Below are positions 42,912 through 53,147 of a stretch of DNA of 64,000 nucleotides, in pieces. Numbering within the stretch: position 1 is the stretch's first letter; the number at the start of each line of letters is the position of its first letter. This stretch comes from Ascarosepion bandense (Eukaryota; Mollusca; Cephalopoda; Sepiida; Sepiidae). Location: assembly GCA_037127315.1 (NCBI GenBank), contig JBBBDQ010001687.1, positions 515,001-579,000 of the forward strand, written 5' to 3'. The translations under genes and the position numbers were made by a program. The notes beneath the pieces were generated by a model that worked only from the letters and a program-made list of their open reading frames with translations, was not told the origin of the DNA and made no database searches.

Positions 42912-43490
42912 ATATCTTCTTCTATGTGTTCTGTCCTTTCAGGACGTAGGCGATCATGGCTTTCCACATCTCCCTGTCCCTGGTGGCTCTTAGCACGCTT
43001 TCTCCTGTTACACCATGCAACCCTCGTCCTGTCATCCACCTGATTAGGTCCTTCAAATATGTTATCCGTTGCTTTCCCCTGTCTCTTTTTCCCTCAATCT
43101 GGCCTGTTAGTATCAGATTCTCCAAGCCCTCCTTCCTCATTGCATGTCCCAGGAACGTTAACTGTCTCTTCCTGATGCTCAGTATTAATTTCCTTTTTGT
43201 TTCCATCATTTCTAAGACCTCATCATTGCTCACATGCTCGATCCATGATATTCGCAGCATCCTTCTGTAGAACCACATTTCAGTTGCTTCAAGTTTTTCC
43301 TTTATCTTCGAAGATCTTGTCCAACATTTACTGCCATATTGAAGAACTGACAATACATAACAATCCAGTACTCTCTTCTTTGTTTCTAGTGAAATTTTCC
43401 TGTTTCTTAATACTTTACTCAACTTCTGGAACGCGTCTTTCGCCATGCCAGTTCGCCTTCGGATCTCTGTGTCGCACTTTCCATCTTCCC
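42912..43490 (-). pseudogene. RTE-like LINE reverse transcriptase C-terminal region
   Basis: A frame of about 190 codons contains TEIRRRTGMAKDAFQKL, VLDCYVLSVLQYGSKCW, KIKEKLEATEMWFYRRMLRI, RKRQLTFLGHAMRKEG, IEGKRDRGKQRITYL and SVLRATRDREMWKAMIAYVL. This is the C-terminal domain after the reverse transcriptase palm in RTE/BovB-like LINEs. The ATG at 43446 is internal to the domain and not a genuine start. The copy is 5'-truncated. It ends in agaagaagatat, like the neighbouring copy at 42.6 kb. Confidence 0.85.
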
Positions 43491-43636
43491 AGATATTTTT
43501 CTAACCGCCAACTTCTATAGTAAATATTCAAAAGGATCCACTGAAGGATAAATTATGTTTTGACGGTCACTTTTCCTGCTTTGATCAATTCGAGATGTTC
43601 AATGAAATAAAACAAGGAAAAACAATTTTATCTAAA

Positions 43637-43662
43637 TCTAATCTTATTTATAAATGGAACTT

Positions 43663-43697
<35 letters not shown>

Positions 43698-44361
43698 ATT
43701 ACCTATAGACTCCGAAACGGTTGAACCGATTTTCTTGAAAATTTACACAGTTGTACGATAAGCGTCTGCGAGTGTTCTTAGCTAGGTTTTGTGTCGAGGT
43801 ACCCCCGATAAATATCGAAAATGGATAATCGAAAAAATCGGGTTATAGAAGGAGTGGTCCGATTTTAATCAAATTTGATACACTCATAGACAAAGACATA
43901 AGAAACGATATTCAGAAGTTTCAAGATTGCAGTTCTTACAATAGTGCAGAAAATCGATAATATATATGTATAAAAGGCAAGATGTTTGTGTGTGTGTCTG
44001 TTTATCTGCCTGTATGTCTGTATTTTTTTCAGCCCTTTTATTTTAGTGTTTGCTTTGAGTTTGGCTCTAAGTAGCTATAATTGTAATTCTTAGTCTCAGC
44101 CATGATCCCATTTACTCAGAGGACTTATTTAGCCTTCAAAATTCAGTTTACGACGAAAAAGCTTATTTGAATTCGATACGAGGAAATCAAAATTTGACTT
44201 ACATCCATTCATTTTTCTTTCAGTCTACGGTTTCACTTTAACTGGAAACAACTATTGCTTTTTAGTCTTTCGTGCCAACGTCCAAAGAGTCTGAGCTCCA
44301 GGACCATCGATTAGTTTTAAAGCTTGCATTACACCCGAGCAACACCGGGCTATACTGCTAG
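43637..44361 (+). mobile_element. Non-autonomous Helitron, copy 2
   Basis: Starts A|TCTAATCTTATTTATAAATG, has a (TG)n tract, the tccgaaacggttgaaccgat segment, and ends caacaccgggctatactgCT then AG before T. Closely related to 7133-8109 but with shorter microsatellites. Confidence 0.8.
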
Positions 44362-44383
44362 TACAAAGATAGAAACAGCGTAT

Positions 44384-44670
44384 GTATAATTGTAGTTCTT
44401 AGTCTCCGCCATGATACCATTTACTCAGAGGACTTATTTAGCCTTCAAAATTCAGTTTACGACGAAAAAGCTTATTTGATATCGATACGAGGAAATCAAA
44501 GTTTGACTTACATCCATTCATTTTTCTTTCAGTCTACGGTTTCGCTTTAACTGGAAACAACTATTGCTTTTTAGTCTTTCGTGCCAACTTACAAAGAGTC
44601 TGAGCTCCAGGACCATGGATTAGTTTTAAAGCTTTCATTACACCCGAGCAACGCCGGGCTATACTGCTAG
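44384..44670 (+). mobile_element. Second Helitron 3' half in tandem
   Basis: Begins tataattgtagttcttagtc and repeats the last 285 bases of the preceding copy through ccgggctatactgCTAG. A tandem 3' half suggests end bypass or recombination during Helitron amplification. Confidence 0.8.
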
Positions 44671-45180
44671 TATTAAATAAAAGGTCACTTCTTTATTTTA
44701 CTGGCAAAGTTCCTCTTGTTCTTTCCTTATCTGATTTATGTCCGAAAAAAACTGTTATTTCATCTGAAGATCTATTTGAATATTAATGACTCTTCCCAAA
44801 ACAATAAAAATCTATTACTTATATCCGTAAATATGTTATTTAGTCTGAAGAAATATTTGAATATGTAGGGTTCGTTGGTCAGACATAACCGACAATCCCC
44901 GAATTTAAAGATTTTATCAGTTTGTTGAAAAAATAAGTGAAATTCTGTTTGCTGTTAATGCTATTACATATTTGATAAAAGAAAAATGTTCGTTGAGAAA
45001 ATGCATGCAGTTTTGTAGTTAAAATTGTTCATAGAGAAATGCAAGTATTTAAAATGTCCACAGAAGTTTAGAGTTCATGATTTGATAGTAGCAGAATGTA
45101 AAGTCTTATGTTCCTTTCACTTTTTTGGTAGGTCGGCAACAAGGTGAGAAAGAAGAAATAAGGAAATAGTACTTAGCGTG
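44671..45180. other. No gene; possible LTR-like block
   Basis: 44868 onward (tgtagggttcgttggtcaga) may be a decayed LTR related to 29.45-29.8 kb. Evidence is weak. Confidence 0.3.
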
Positions 45181-45182
45181 TC

Positions 45183-45183
45183 C

Positions 45184-45244
<61 letters not shown>

Positions 45245-45245
45245 C
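45183..45245. repeat. (GTT)n microsatellite
   Basis: About 21 GTT units. The minus strand gives a polyglutamine run within an 84-codon frame that has no other support as a gene. Confidence 0.95.
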
Positions 45246-45479
45246 TGTTTGGCGGCGTGGAGTGAAAAAAAAAAGAAAAAAATTGGAAGAAGAGGTCGAC
45301 GGGAGAGACGTGACCGAATCAGCTTGAAGTTTCTTCCTAGCTATCAGATACCGCTCCCATTCTGAGTGCATTAATTGATATGTATATATATAAAATGTTA
45401 TTTTTCAACTCAATTTGCTCTTCTTGATTTATAATCTTTTTATGACTTATAGTGGGCTATCTACAACGAGGCCAAATTC

Positions 45480-45870
45480 TGTTAATCTGCAACAATACAC
45501 AACTACCCTTCAAAACTCACACCCTTTCCCTGACAACCCTTGTATCATGTTCTTCTTCCTTTCCACTCTACTCTGATGCAGCCCTCTTCACACCAGTGTT
45601 CTCCTCCTTCTCTTACCCACTCTCTCTAAGTTGTTCCTCTTTCTCATCACTCTCCTCTTAATGTCAATTGCCATCTCTTATCTCCTTGACTCGCATCCTT
45701 TCCCTGACAACCCTTGTATCATGTTCTTCTTCCTTTCCACTCTACTCTTATGCAGCCCTCTTCACACCAGTGTTCTCCTCCTTCTCTTACCCACTCTCTC
45801 TAAGTTGTTCCTCTTTCTCATCACTCTCCTCTTGATGTCAATTGCCATCTCTTATTCATCTAATATATTC
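45480..45870 (+). mobile_element. CR1-like LINE 3' end with 164-bp tandem duplication
   Basis: tttccctgacaacccttgta starts at 45535 and again at 45699, period 164. Each unit ends with aatgtcaattgccatctctt, the ORF2 terminus (NVNCHLLS) seen in the LINE copy at 26.45 kb. The pyrimidine-rich 3'UTR fills the rest. Confidence 0.75.
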
Positions 45871-46309
45871 ATTGTTTGCAGGTATATTCATTTTTTGCCT
45901 AGCAATATGAGTTTATTTAGGCTCTATTTATTTAGGCTCTATTTATTTAGGCTCTATTTTTTTCTAATATAGTTTATTTGCATATCTGCTTTGAATATTT
46001 TTTCGGGTATCATATGTTGAAATCGTTTTTATGACTTAAACTTTCTGTTCAGTTGCTCATCGCCCATCCAATAAAAACTAGAAAACTTGGGTTATTAAAG
46101 GGAATTTACTGATACTCAGGTATAAAAAGGGCATAACATGTGGCATAATCTACCCCTGTATTGGTTCGAAATTCTAACGTATATCTGCTGAAGAAGATCA
46201 AAGCGTAAAACGGTCGAAACTTCGTGAATATGGCAATAAAAGATGAGGACAACAGTAAAAAATACAAAATAAAAATAGATTTGTATTTGCAATATTTGAC
46301 AAAACATGA

Positions 46310-46359
<50 letters not shown>

Positions 46360-46700
46360 CCTCATGTCCCTCGTAAACAAAGAAACCATTGTATTATAAA
46401 TAGTTAATCAGTTGGCCAATGTCATCCAATATCCAATTGATTCTTGTATAATTTGCTTTCTAATTATTGATTTAGATCAATACATATGAACAATCATTTC
46501 GTATCCAGTTTAGATTTTCAACAATGACTGTCCCCTGCATCGAGGGCGTGACATGCAGAAACCACAAAAGTTCAAAATGACCAGATAATGATAGTTCGGG
46601 TTTCAAACATTTTCATCAAATATCCTTCTTTTTTTGTTTTGTTTTTTTAGAGTTTAACATTTAACCTTTTTCTAAAACGGCCAGAGGTATTTTTTAATTA
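45871..46700. other. No gene; PLE-like motif and (TG)n
   Basis: At 46185-46225, ctgctgaagaagatcaaagc with gaaacttcgtg resembles a PLE end. A (TG)n tract lies at 46314-46356. Three copies of aggctctatttattt lie at 45918-45955. Confidence 0.45.
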
Positions 46701-46734
46701 ATTTGGGCTAAAATGAAAAATTTAAAAATGTCCT

Positions 46735-46884
46735 ACCCCTCTTTTTATCTTTCTTCTTCTTCTTCTCTCTCTCTCTCTATATTATCTTTCTTCTCGTCTC
46801 TCTCTCTCCCTCTCTCCCTCTCATATTATCTTTCTTCTCGTCTCTCTCTCTCCCTCTCTCTCTCATATCATCTTTCTTTCTTCT

Positions 46885-46917
<33 letters not shown>

Positions 46918-47637
46918 TCCTCTCTCTCTCTCATATTATCTTTCTTCTAGTCTCTCTATCTCTCTCTCATATTATCTTTCTTCTCGTCACTCTCTCTCTC
47001 TCTCTCTCATATCATCTTTCTTTCTCTCGTCTCTCTCTCTCTTCCTCTCTCTCTCTCATATTATCTTTCTTCTAGTCTCTCTCTCTCCCTCTCTCCCTCT
47101 CATATTATCTTTCTTCTAGTCTCTCTCTCCCTCTCTCTCTCATATTATCTTTCTTCTCGTCTCTCTCTCTCCCTCTCTCTCCCTCTCTCTCTATTATCTT
47201 TCTTTCTCGTCTCTCTCTCTCTCATATTAACTTTCTTCTTTCTCGTCTCTCTCTCTCTCTCTCTCATATTATTTTTCTTCTCGTCTCTCTCTCTCCCTCT
47301 CTCTCATATTATCTTTCTTCTCGTCTCTCTCTCTCTCATATTATCTTTCTTCTCGTCTCTCTCTCTCTCTCTCTCTCTCATATTATCTTTCTTCTCGTCT
47401 CTCTCTCTCCCTCTCTCTCATATTATCTTTCTTCTCGTCTCTCTCTCTCTCTCATATTATCTTTCTTCTCGTCTCTCTCTCTCTCTCTCTCTCTCATATT
47501 ATCTTTCTTCTCGTCTCTCTCTCTCCCTCTCTCTCTCATATTATCTTTCTTCTCGTCTCTCTCTCCCTCTCTCTCATATCATCTTTCTTCTCGTCTCTCT
47601 CTCTCTCTCTCTCTCTCATATTATCTTTCTTTCTCTC

Positions 47638-47676
<39 letters not shown>

Positions 47677-47695
47677 TATCTTTCTTCTCGTCTCT
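46735..47695. repeat. CT-rich minisatellite, unit about 40 bp
   Basis: About 20 copies of catattatctttcttctcgt followed by a variable (CT)n/(CCCTCT) run. Copy length varies from about 30 to 50 bases with the CT run. Confidence 0.95.
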
Positions 47696-47744
47696 CTATT
47701 CAAATCTCTGTATTGTAACATGGGGATTTAGATCCGTACTTAGA

Positions 47745-48840
47745 ACGGCACATCGGGGAACCGAGTTTGTAGCCTTGGCTGTCAACCAGTCTATCGCAAA
47801 AAGCAATGGCAACCTACTGCGGGATAATCTTCTGCCCATTCAGTCATGTCTCTTTCGAGGTATGCTCGCTCAAAGCGTGTATCACATATGGCACTTAACT
47901 GACTAAGTTGGAAACATAAATAAAACTTCGACTGGGCATAAAGTGGGGGATCGGACTTATATTGTTTTAAAATAATAAACTGATCCCCCGCTAATTCTAC
48001 TTAATATAAAAATGTAATATCATCTATCTCTTCTCCTTCCAGTTATGGGTTAAATAATAGAATAGATTGGATTCTATAGCCTTGGCTGGCAACCAGTCTA
48101 CCGCAGAAAGCAATAGCAACCTACTGAGGGATAATCTTTTGCCTAGTCAGTCTTGCCTCGAAAGAGACATGATCGCCCAAAGCGTGTATCACGTATGGCA
48201 CTTAACTGACTGACTGAATGTAATAGTTGGAGACATGATTAAGTCTTCTACTGGGCATAAAGTGGGGGATCGGATTTATATTGTTATGAAGTAAAAAACT
48301 GATTCCCACTAATTATACTTAATATCAAAATGTAATATAATCTCTTCTCCTTCCAGTTATGGGTTAAATAATAGGACAGATTGGGTTCTATAGCCTTGGG
48401 TGGCAAACAGTCTACCGCAGAAAGTAATGGCAACCTACTGCGGGATAATCTTCTGTCCACTCAGTCATGTCACTTTCGGGACATGATCGCCCAAAGCGTG
48501 TATCACTTATGGCACTTAACTGACTGACTGACTATAATAGTTGGAAACATAATTAAATCTTCTGCAGGGCATAAAGTGGGGGATCGGTTTTTCATTGTTA
48601 TGAAGTAATAAACTGATTCCTCACTAATTATACTTAATATAATAATGTAATATAATCTTTTCCCCTTCCAGTTGTGGGTTAAATAATAGGACAGACTGGG
48701 TTCTATAGCCTTGGCTGGCAACCAGTCTACTGCAGAAAGTAATGGCTACTTACTACGGGATAATCTTCTGCTCAGGTAGTCATGTCTTTTTCATGGTCGC
48801 CCAAGTGTGTATTAAGCATGGCACTTAACTGACCACTAAT
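47745..48840 (+). repeat. Tandem array of a SINE tail plus hairpin module, about 312 bp
   Basis: Four units. Each has ttctatagccttggctggca, accagtctaccgcagaaag, gggataatcttctgc, gcgtgtatcac and cacttaactgactga (SINE tail type 2). Then comes an inverted repeat (aaagtgggggatcggattta ... aactgatcccccactaa) and ccttccagttatgggttaaa of the SINE core. The core motif recurs at about 48042, 48354 and 48667. Confidence 0.85.
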
Positions 48841-48897
48841 GTTAGTCGTGTAAATTTTTTATTCTCTCTCTTTCAAATGTTTCATCATTTTTTAATA

Positions 48898-49465
48898 AGA
48901 CTGAAGAGACAAAAAACGAATCGGCAATTTATGCAATAAATCATCGGAAAAAGTTCTGCCGTAGTGAGTGATCAGAGGGCGAATGACCATGAGCACATTG
49001 CACATGATACGGATACAGGAGCTGCTGTTGAAATACTCTCCATACGGTACTACGAGATGTAAGACATGCTAGGGTCACTTGACGGATGCTGATACCTGGA
49101 TCGTCCCCGACAACCTGCAAAATGTTTTTTTTTTTTCATGGGCAGGCGTACAAGCGGATCTCGGTCTTTCTTAATCTATAGTTTGTAGTGTGAACTTGAC
49201 TCAGCAACGCGACGATAAACAGCAGCAAATTTAGGATGACTCGGCTGCCTTCGATCTGGAAACGCAATCTGATACAGCCGTGCAGCCTGGCGTCCATTAA
49301 CATTAACGCGGCTGTATGTGAAAATACTACCTGCCTGCTCACGATATAAATATTCGGCCATTGTTAAATAGAACACTTCTAAGTTAACTCACTACTACAC
49401 GCGTAAACGTTGAAGACAAACAAGCAACAAATGTACACGACTTATAAATGTAACGTAGTCTACAG
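48898..49465 (-). pseudogene. DUF4817-type transposase fragment, copy 1
   Basis: The minus strand from 49361 begins MAEYLYREQAGSIFTYSRV, then GRQAARLYQIAFPDRRQPSH and FAAVYRRVAE. This is the N-terminal DUF4817-type helix-turn-helix domain found in a family of mariner-like transposable elements. After a frame break and a T-run insertion, VVGDDPGISIRQV and later FFRWFIA*IAD-like sequence remain. The leader at 49380-49465 is shared with copy 2. Truncated and inactive. Confidence 0.7.
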
Positions 49466-49479
49466 CGTCATCTAGGGTA

Positions 49480-49665
49480 AACATGATTGACTGGGCTGAA
49501 GATTATCCCGCAGTAGGTTGCCATTGCTTTCTGCGGTAGACTGGTTGCTAGCCAAGGCTATAGAACCCAATGTATAAAATTATTAAGTAGTAATTAGTGG
49601 GGGATCAGTTTATTAATTCATAACAATAGAAAACCGATCCCCCACTTTGTGTCCATTAGAAATTT
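49480..49665 (-). mobile_element. SINE tail type 2 plus palindromic module
   Basis: gaagattatcccgcagtagg through ggctatagaacccaat (SINE tail, minus orientation), then agtgggggatcagtttatta ... aaccgatcccccacttt, one unit of the 312-bp module in the opposite orientation. Confidence 0.75.
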
Positions 49666-49689
49666 TAATTATGTTTCCAACTATTATAT

Positions 49690-49929
49690 TCAGTCAGTTA
49701 AGTGCCATACGTGATACACGCTTTAGGCAATCGTGTCTCGAAAGAGACATGACTGACTGGGCAGAAGATTATCCCGCAGTAGGTTGCCATTATTTTCTGC
49801 GGTAGACTGGTTGCCAGCCGAGGCTATAGACCCAATCGGTCGTGTTATTTAACCAATAACTGGAGGGAATTGACGGATTAATACTTTTCCTAAGGGTATT
49901 TGCGCGTAAGTGAGTGCAAGGAATTCAAC

Positions 49930-49935
<6 letters not shown>
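49690..49935 (-). mobile_element. tRNA SINE with tail type 2
   Basis: Minus strand copy with core (ccagttattggttaaataac) and tail; its 5' side runs into a (GA)n tract at 49934. Confidence 0.75.

Positions 49936-49987
<52 letters not shown>
49934..49987. repeat. (GA)n microsatellite
   Basis: About 26 GA dinucleotides with one AA interruption. Confidence 0.95.
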
Positions 49988-50189
49988 ATATGTTTTACCT
50001 TTGTATAGACTCAAGTAGTGTCACCTACGGGCGTTTTTTTTTTTTTCTTGCGAAGCCAAGTGGGGTAACCTACAAAAGTTACTGCCTATATTTAGAAAAT
50101 GAGAAACCGTCATTACTATACAAGCATGCAGTTATTTTCAGGGAAGAGAAATTATTATTATTATTAGTAGTAGTAGTAGCAGCAATAGT

Positions 50190-50430
50190 ATCAGTCTGTT
50201 AAGTGCCATACGTGATACACGCTTGGGCGATCATGTCTCGAAAGAGACATGACTGACTGGACAGAAGATTATCCCGCAGTAGGTTGCCATTGCTTTCTGC
50301 GGTAGACTGGTTGCCAGCCGAGGCTATAGAACCCAATCTGTCCTGTTATTTAACCCATAACTGGAGAGAATTGACGGATTAATACTTTTCCTAAGGGTAT
50401 TTGCGCGTAAATGAATGCAACGAATTAGCA
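50190..50430 (-). mobile_element. tRNA SINE with tail type 2
   Basis: Nearly identical to 49690-49930 (aagtgccatacgtgatacac to cgcgtaaatgaatgca), adjacent to a (TAG)n/(TTA)n tract at 50155-50185. Confidence 0.8.
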
Positions 50431-50499
50431 TGAACTAATAAGCCTTTAGGAAATATAATTAACCTCTACTGCCTGACAAAACATTTCTTGTTGAAACTA

Positions 50500-51115
50500 C
50501 GGTTGCCTATGTGGTTAATACACCTATTATTTTCAAACGTCGTCTCATCCGTAAACAAGACTGAAGAGACAAGCAAGGGATCGGCAGTTTGCGCAATAAA
50601 CCATCGGCAAAAGTTCTCCTGGTGTGATTGATCTTAGGGTGAAAGGCCCTGCACATATTGCAAACGATACGGATACAGGAGCTGCTCTTGAATTACCCTC
50701 AATGCGATACTATGAGATGTACGATATGCTAGGGCCACATAACGCGTGCTGATATCTGGATCGTCTCCGACAGTCTGTAGAATGTGTTATTCGTTTTCAG
50801 ATCCATAGTGTGTGGTACCGCGAATCCTTTCTCAGCAACGCGACGATAAACAGCAGCAAAGGTACGATGACTCGGCTGCCTTCGATCTGGAAACGCAATC
50901 TGATGCAGCCGTGCAGCCTCGCATCCAGTACCATTCGTGCAAATAATATCTACCTGCTCTCGATATAAATAATCGGCCATTGTTAAATGGAACACTTCTA
51001 AGTTTACTCACTACTACACGCATTAAACGTTGAAGATAGACTATCCACAAATGTACACGATTGACTAATAAAACCTAGTCTACTTCGTTACACGGCGCTA
51101 TCTACCGTAAACTTA
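50500..51115 (-). pseudogene. DUF4817-type transposase fragment, copy 2
   Basis: The minus strand from 50980 begins MADYLYREQVDIICTNG, then EAARLHQIAFPDRRQPSHR and FAAVYRRVAEKGF. Further on come VLRVIQEQLLYPYRLQYVQG and NFCRWFIAQTADPLLVSSVL then FTDET, the catalytic-core start. Frameshifts separate these pieces. The leader matches copy 1 (tcactactacacg, tagtctac). Confidence 0.72.
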
Positions 51116-51242
51116 AGAACTTAAAAAGAAAGGATTTGCGGACATATGTTTACATGGACTTTTATCCTTGTTTTGGCGTGAGGAACCCGCCTCCAATGCT
51201 TGTAAAAGGATTTTTGATACATTCTGTATCTATCTATCTAAA

Positions 51243-51511
51243 TCTAAACTTATTTATAAATAGACTCCGAAACGGATGAACCGATTTTCTTGAAAATTTA
51301 CACAGTTGTACTATAAGCGTCTGCGAGTGTCCTTAGCTAGGTTTTGTGTCGATGTACCCCCAATAAATATCGAATATCGATAATCGAAAAAATCGTGTTA
51401 TAGAAGGAGTGGTCTGATTTTAATCAAATTTGATACACTCATAGACAAAGACATAAGAAACGATATTCAGATGTTTCAAGGTTGCAGTTCTTACAATAGT
51501 GCAGAAAATCG

Positions 51512-51557
<46 letters not shown>

Positions 51558-51742
51558 GCAAGATGTTTGTGTGTGTGTGTGTCTGTTTATCTGTCTGCAT
51601 GTCCTTTATACAAATCCACAATTTTTATCCAATTCTCACCAAAATTCACACAAATATTCTTTAGGCTGAGTCTGAGCTCCAGGACCATGGATTAGTTTTA
51701 AAGCTTTCATTACACCCGAGCAACGCCGGGCTATACTGCTAG
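51243..51742 (+). mobile_element. Non-autonomous Helitron, copy 3
   Basis: Starts A|TCTAAACTTATTTATAAATA and ends gcaacgccgggctatactgC then TAG before T. The first (TG)n tract and a middle block are missing. An internal (TA)n lies at 51515-51553. Confidence 0.8.
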
Positions 51743-51866
51743 TATACAAATACATATATGTGAGTGATTGTCTATGTGTGTGTATGTTTGTGTGTGTGCA
51801 TGTGTGTGTGTTTTAACATATTTCCTTTTAATATGACATATATCTGCGTACTTCCTTGTTATATTA

Positions 51867-53147
51867 CAAGGTAACCAAAAAAGTTCTGTCCGTTTTTAAA
51901 GGAAAAAAAGAAAATGTTTCACAGTATGTGTAACTTATATTTAGTCTTCAAAGTGACCGCCATCGACATCCAGCACCTTCTGCCAACGTGTCTCCAGCTG
52001 TTCAATGCCCTTGCAGTAGAACTCGGGGGTTTTGACGCAAAGAAGTCCGTGGGGGCTTTGCGCAAATCTGCTTCATTGATGAAGGATTTCCCACGAAGAT
52101 GATTATCCAGGTAGTGAAAGAGGTGGTAATCGGATGGGGCAAGGTCAGGTGAATAAGGTGGATGGCACAAAGTCTCCCACCCAAGTTGCTGTATGGTATC
52201 CCTGACCACTCGCGCGACATGTGGCCTGGCGTTGTCAGGGAGGAAAAGCACACCTTTGCGATTCACCAGTGCTGGCTCCTTCTGGCGCAATACCAGTTGC
52301 ACACGTTTCAATTGCTGCGAGTATAGGTCTGCAGTGACTGTTTAGCCCGTTGGTAGCAGTTCATAATGAACAACTTGACAACCTGTCCATCAGACGCAAA
52401 GTATAATCTTGCGTGGGTACATAGGCGGTTCAACGGTGTAAGGGACAGCATCCTGAGGAGACAACCAATGTCTGGAACGCTTGGGAGTTTCGTACAGAAC
52501 CTACTTTTCATCACTGGTAAGCACTCGATTGAGTAAGGATGCGGTACGGTGGCGAGAAAGCAGCGATACGCAGGCTGCGACTAGTTGTCCCTTGTGGACC
52601 TCCAACAGCGTTTGCGGAATCTACTTGCTCAGTTTGTACGTAGGCGGTGCAGGTGAAGCCTAACTGTTTCATCGGAAACGTTGAATTGTCTTGCAAGTTC
52701 ACCACACGTTAGACTACTGTCCTCTTCAATGGCTGCCTTCAGGACTCCGTCATTCAAGACCTGTGGTCGCCCACTGCGAGGCTCATCATGAAGAGACAAA
52801 TCTGCCGACTTGAATTTTCGAAACCAACGCCTTGCAGTACGTTCATCCACAGCACTATCCCCAAACGCTTGACATATGCGGCGATTTGATGCAGCTGCTG
52901 ATAAGCCCACTTTGAAGTCGTAAAGCAAACAACTCCGAACGAGATCTCTAGACATTTCCAACCTTCTCACAGCTGTCCGGCTTATAACTGATGGCCGGGC
53001 ACGGTGCGCGTGTTTTTTTATAACAGCTGATGTTCCTACTTCCGGCTGTCCGAATTTGAAAACAATTGCTACACGTATTTCGTATCTATTTCAACTTCAT
53101 TTAATGACTAATCAAAACAACGGACAGAACTTTTTTTGGTTACCTTG
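51867..53147 (-). mobile_element. Full-length mariner transposon
   Basis: 1,281 bases with terminal inverted repeats of about 30 bases (caaggtaaccaaaaaagttc then tgtccgtt on the left; complement on the right) flanked by TA on both sides. The minus strand encodes a mariner transposase. Confidence 0.93.
51919..52970 (-). pseudogene. Mariner transposase (DD34D), multiply disrupted
   Basis: Starts at 52970 (or ATG 52955). The N-terminal HTH pair includes ICQAFGDSAVDERTARRWF and KFKSADLSLHDEPRSGRP, then CGELARQFNVSDETVRLHLH. The catalytic triad region is recognisable: TSDEK (first Asp, near 52490), FLPDNARPHVA (second Asp), PPYSPDLAPSDYHLF (third Asp, mariner DD34D spacing). After TSDEK the frame meets a TAG, then a TGA after MYPRKIILCV, and another stop near 52345. 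A frame change lies near 52630. Length matches a normal mariner transposase of about 345 residues, but at least three nonsense or frame lesions make it dead. The intact terminal repeats could still be mobilised in trans. Confidence 0.9.

Noticed and set aside
45117..45371. Polyglutamine protein on the minus strand
   Set aside because: The Gln run is a (GTT)n microsatellite and the flanks have no domain or splice signals.
46713..47075. 120-codon Ser/Leu-rich frame
   Set aside because: Lies in the CT-rich minisatellite.
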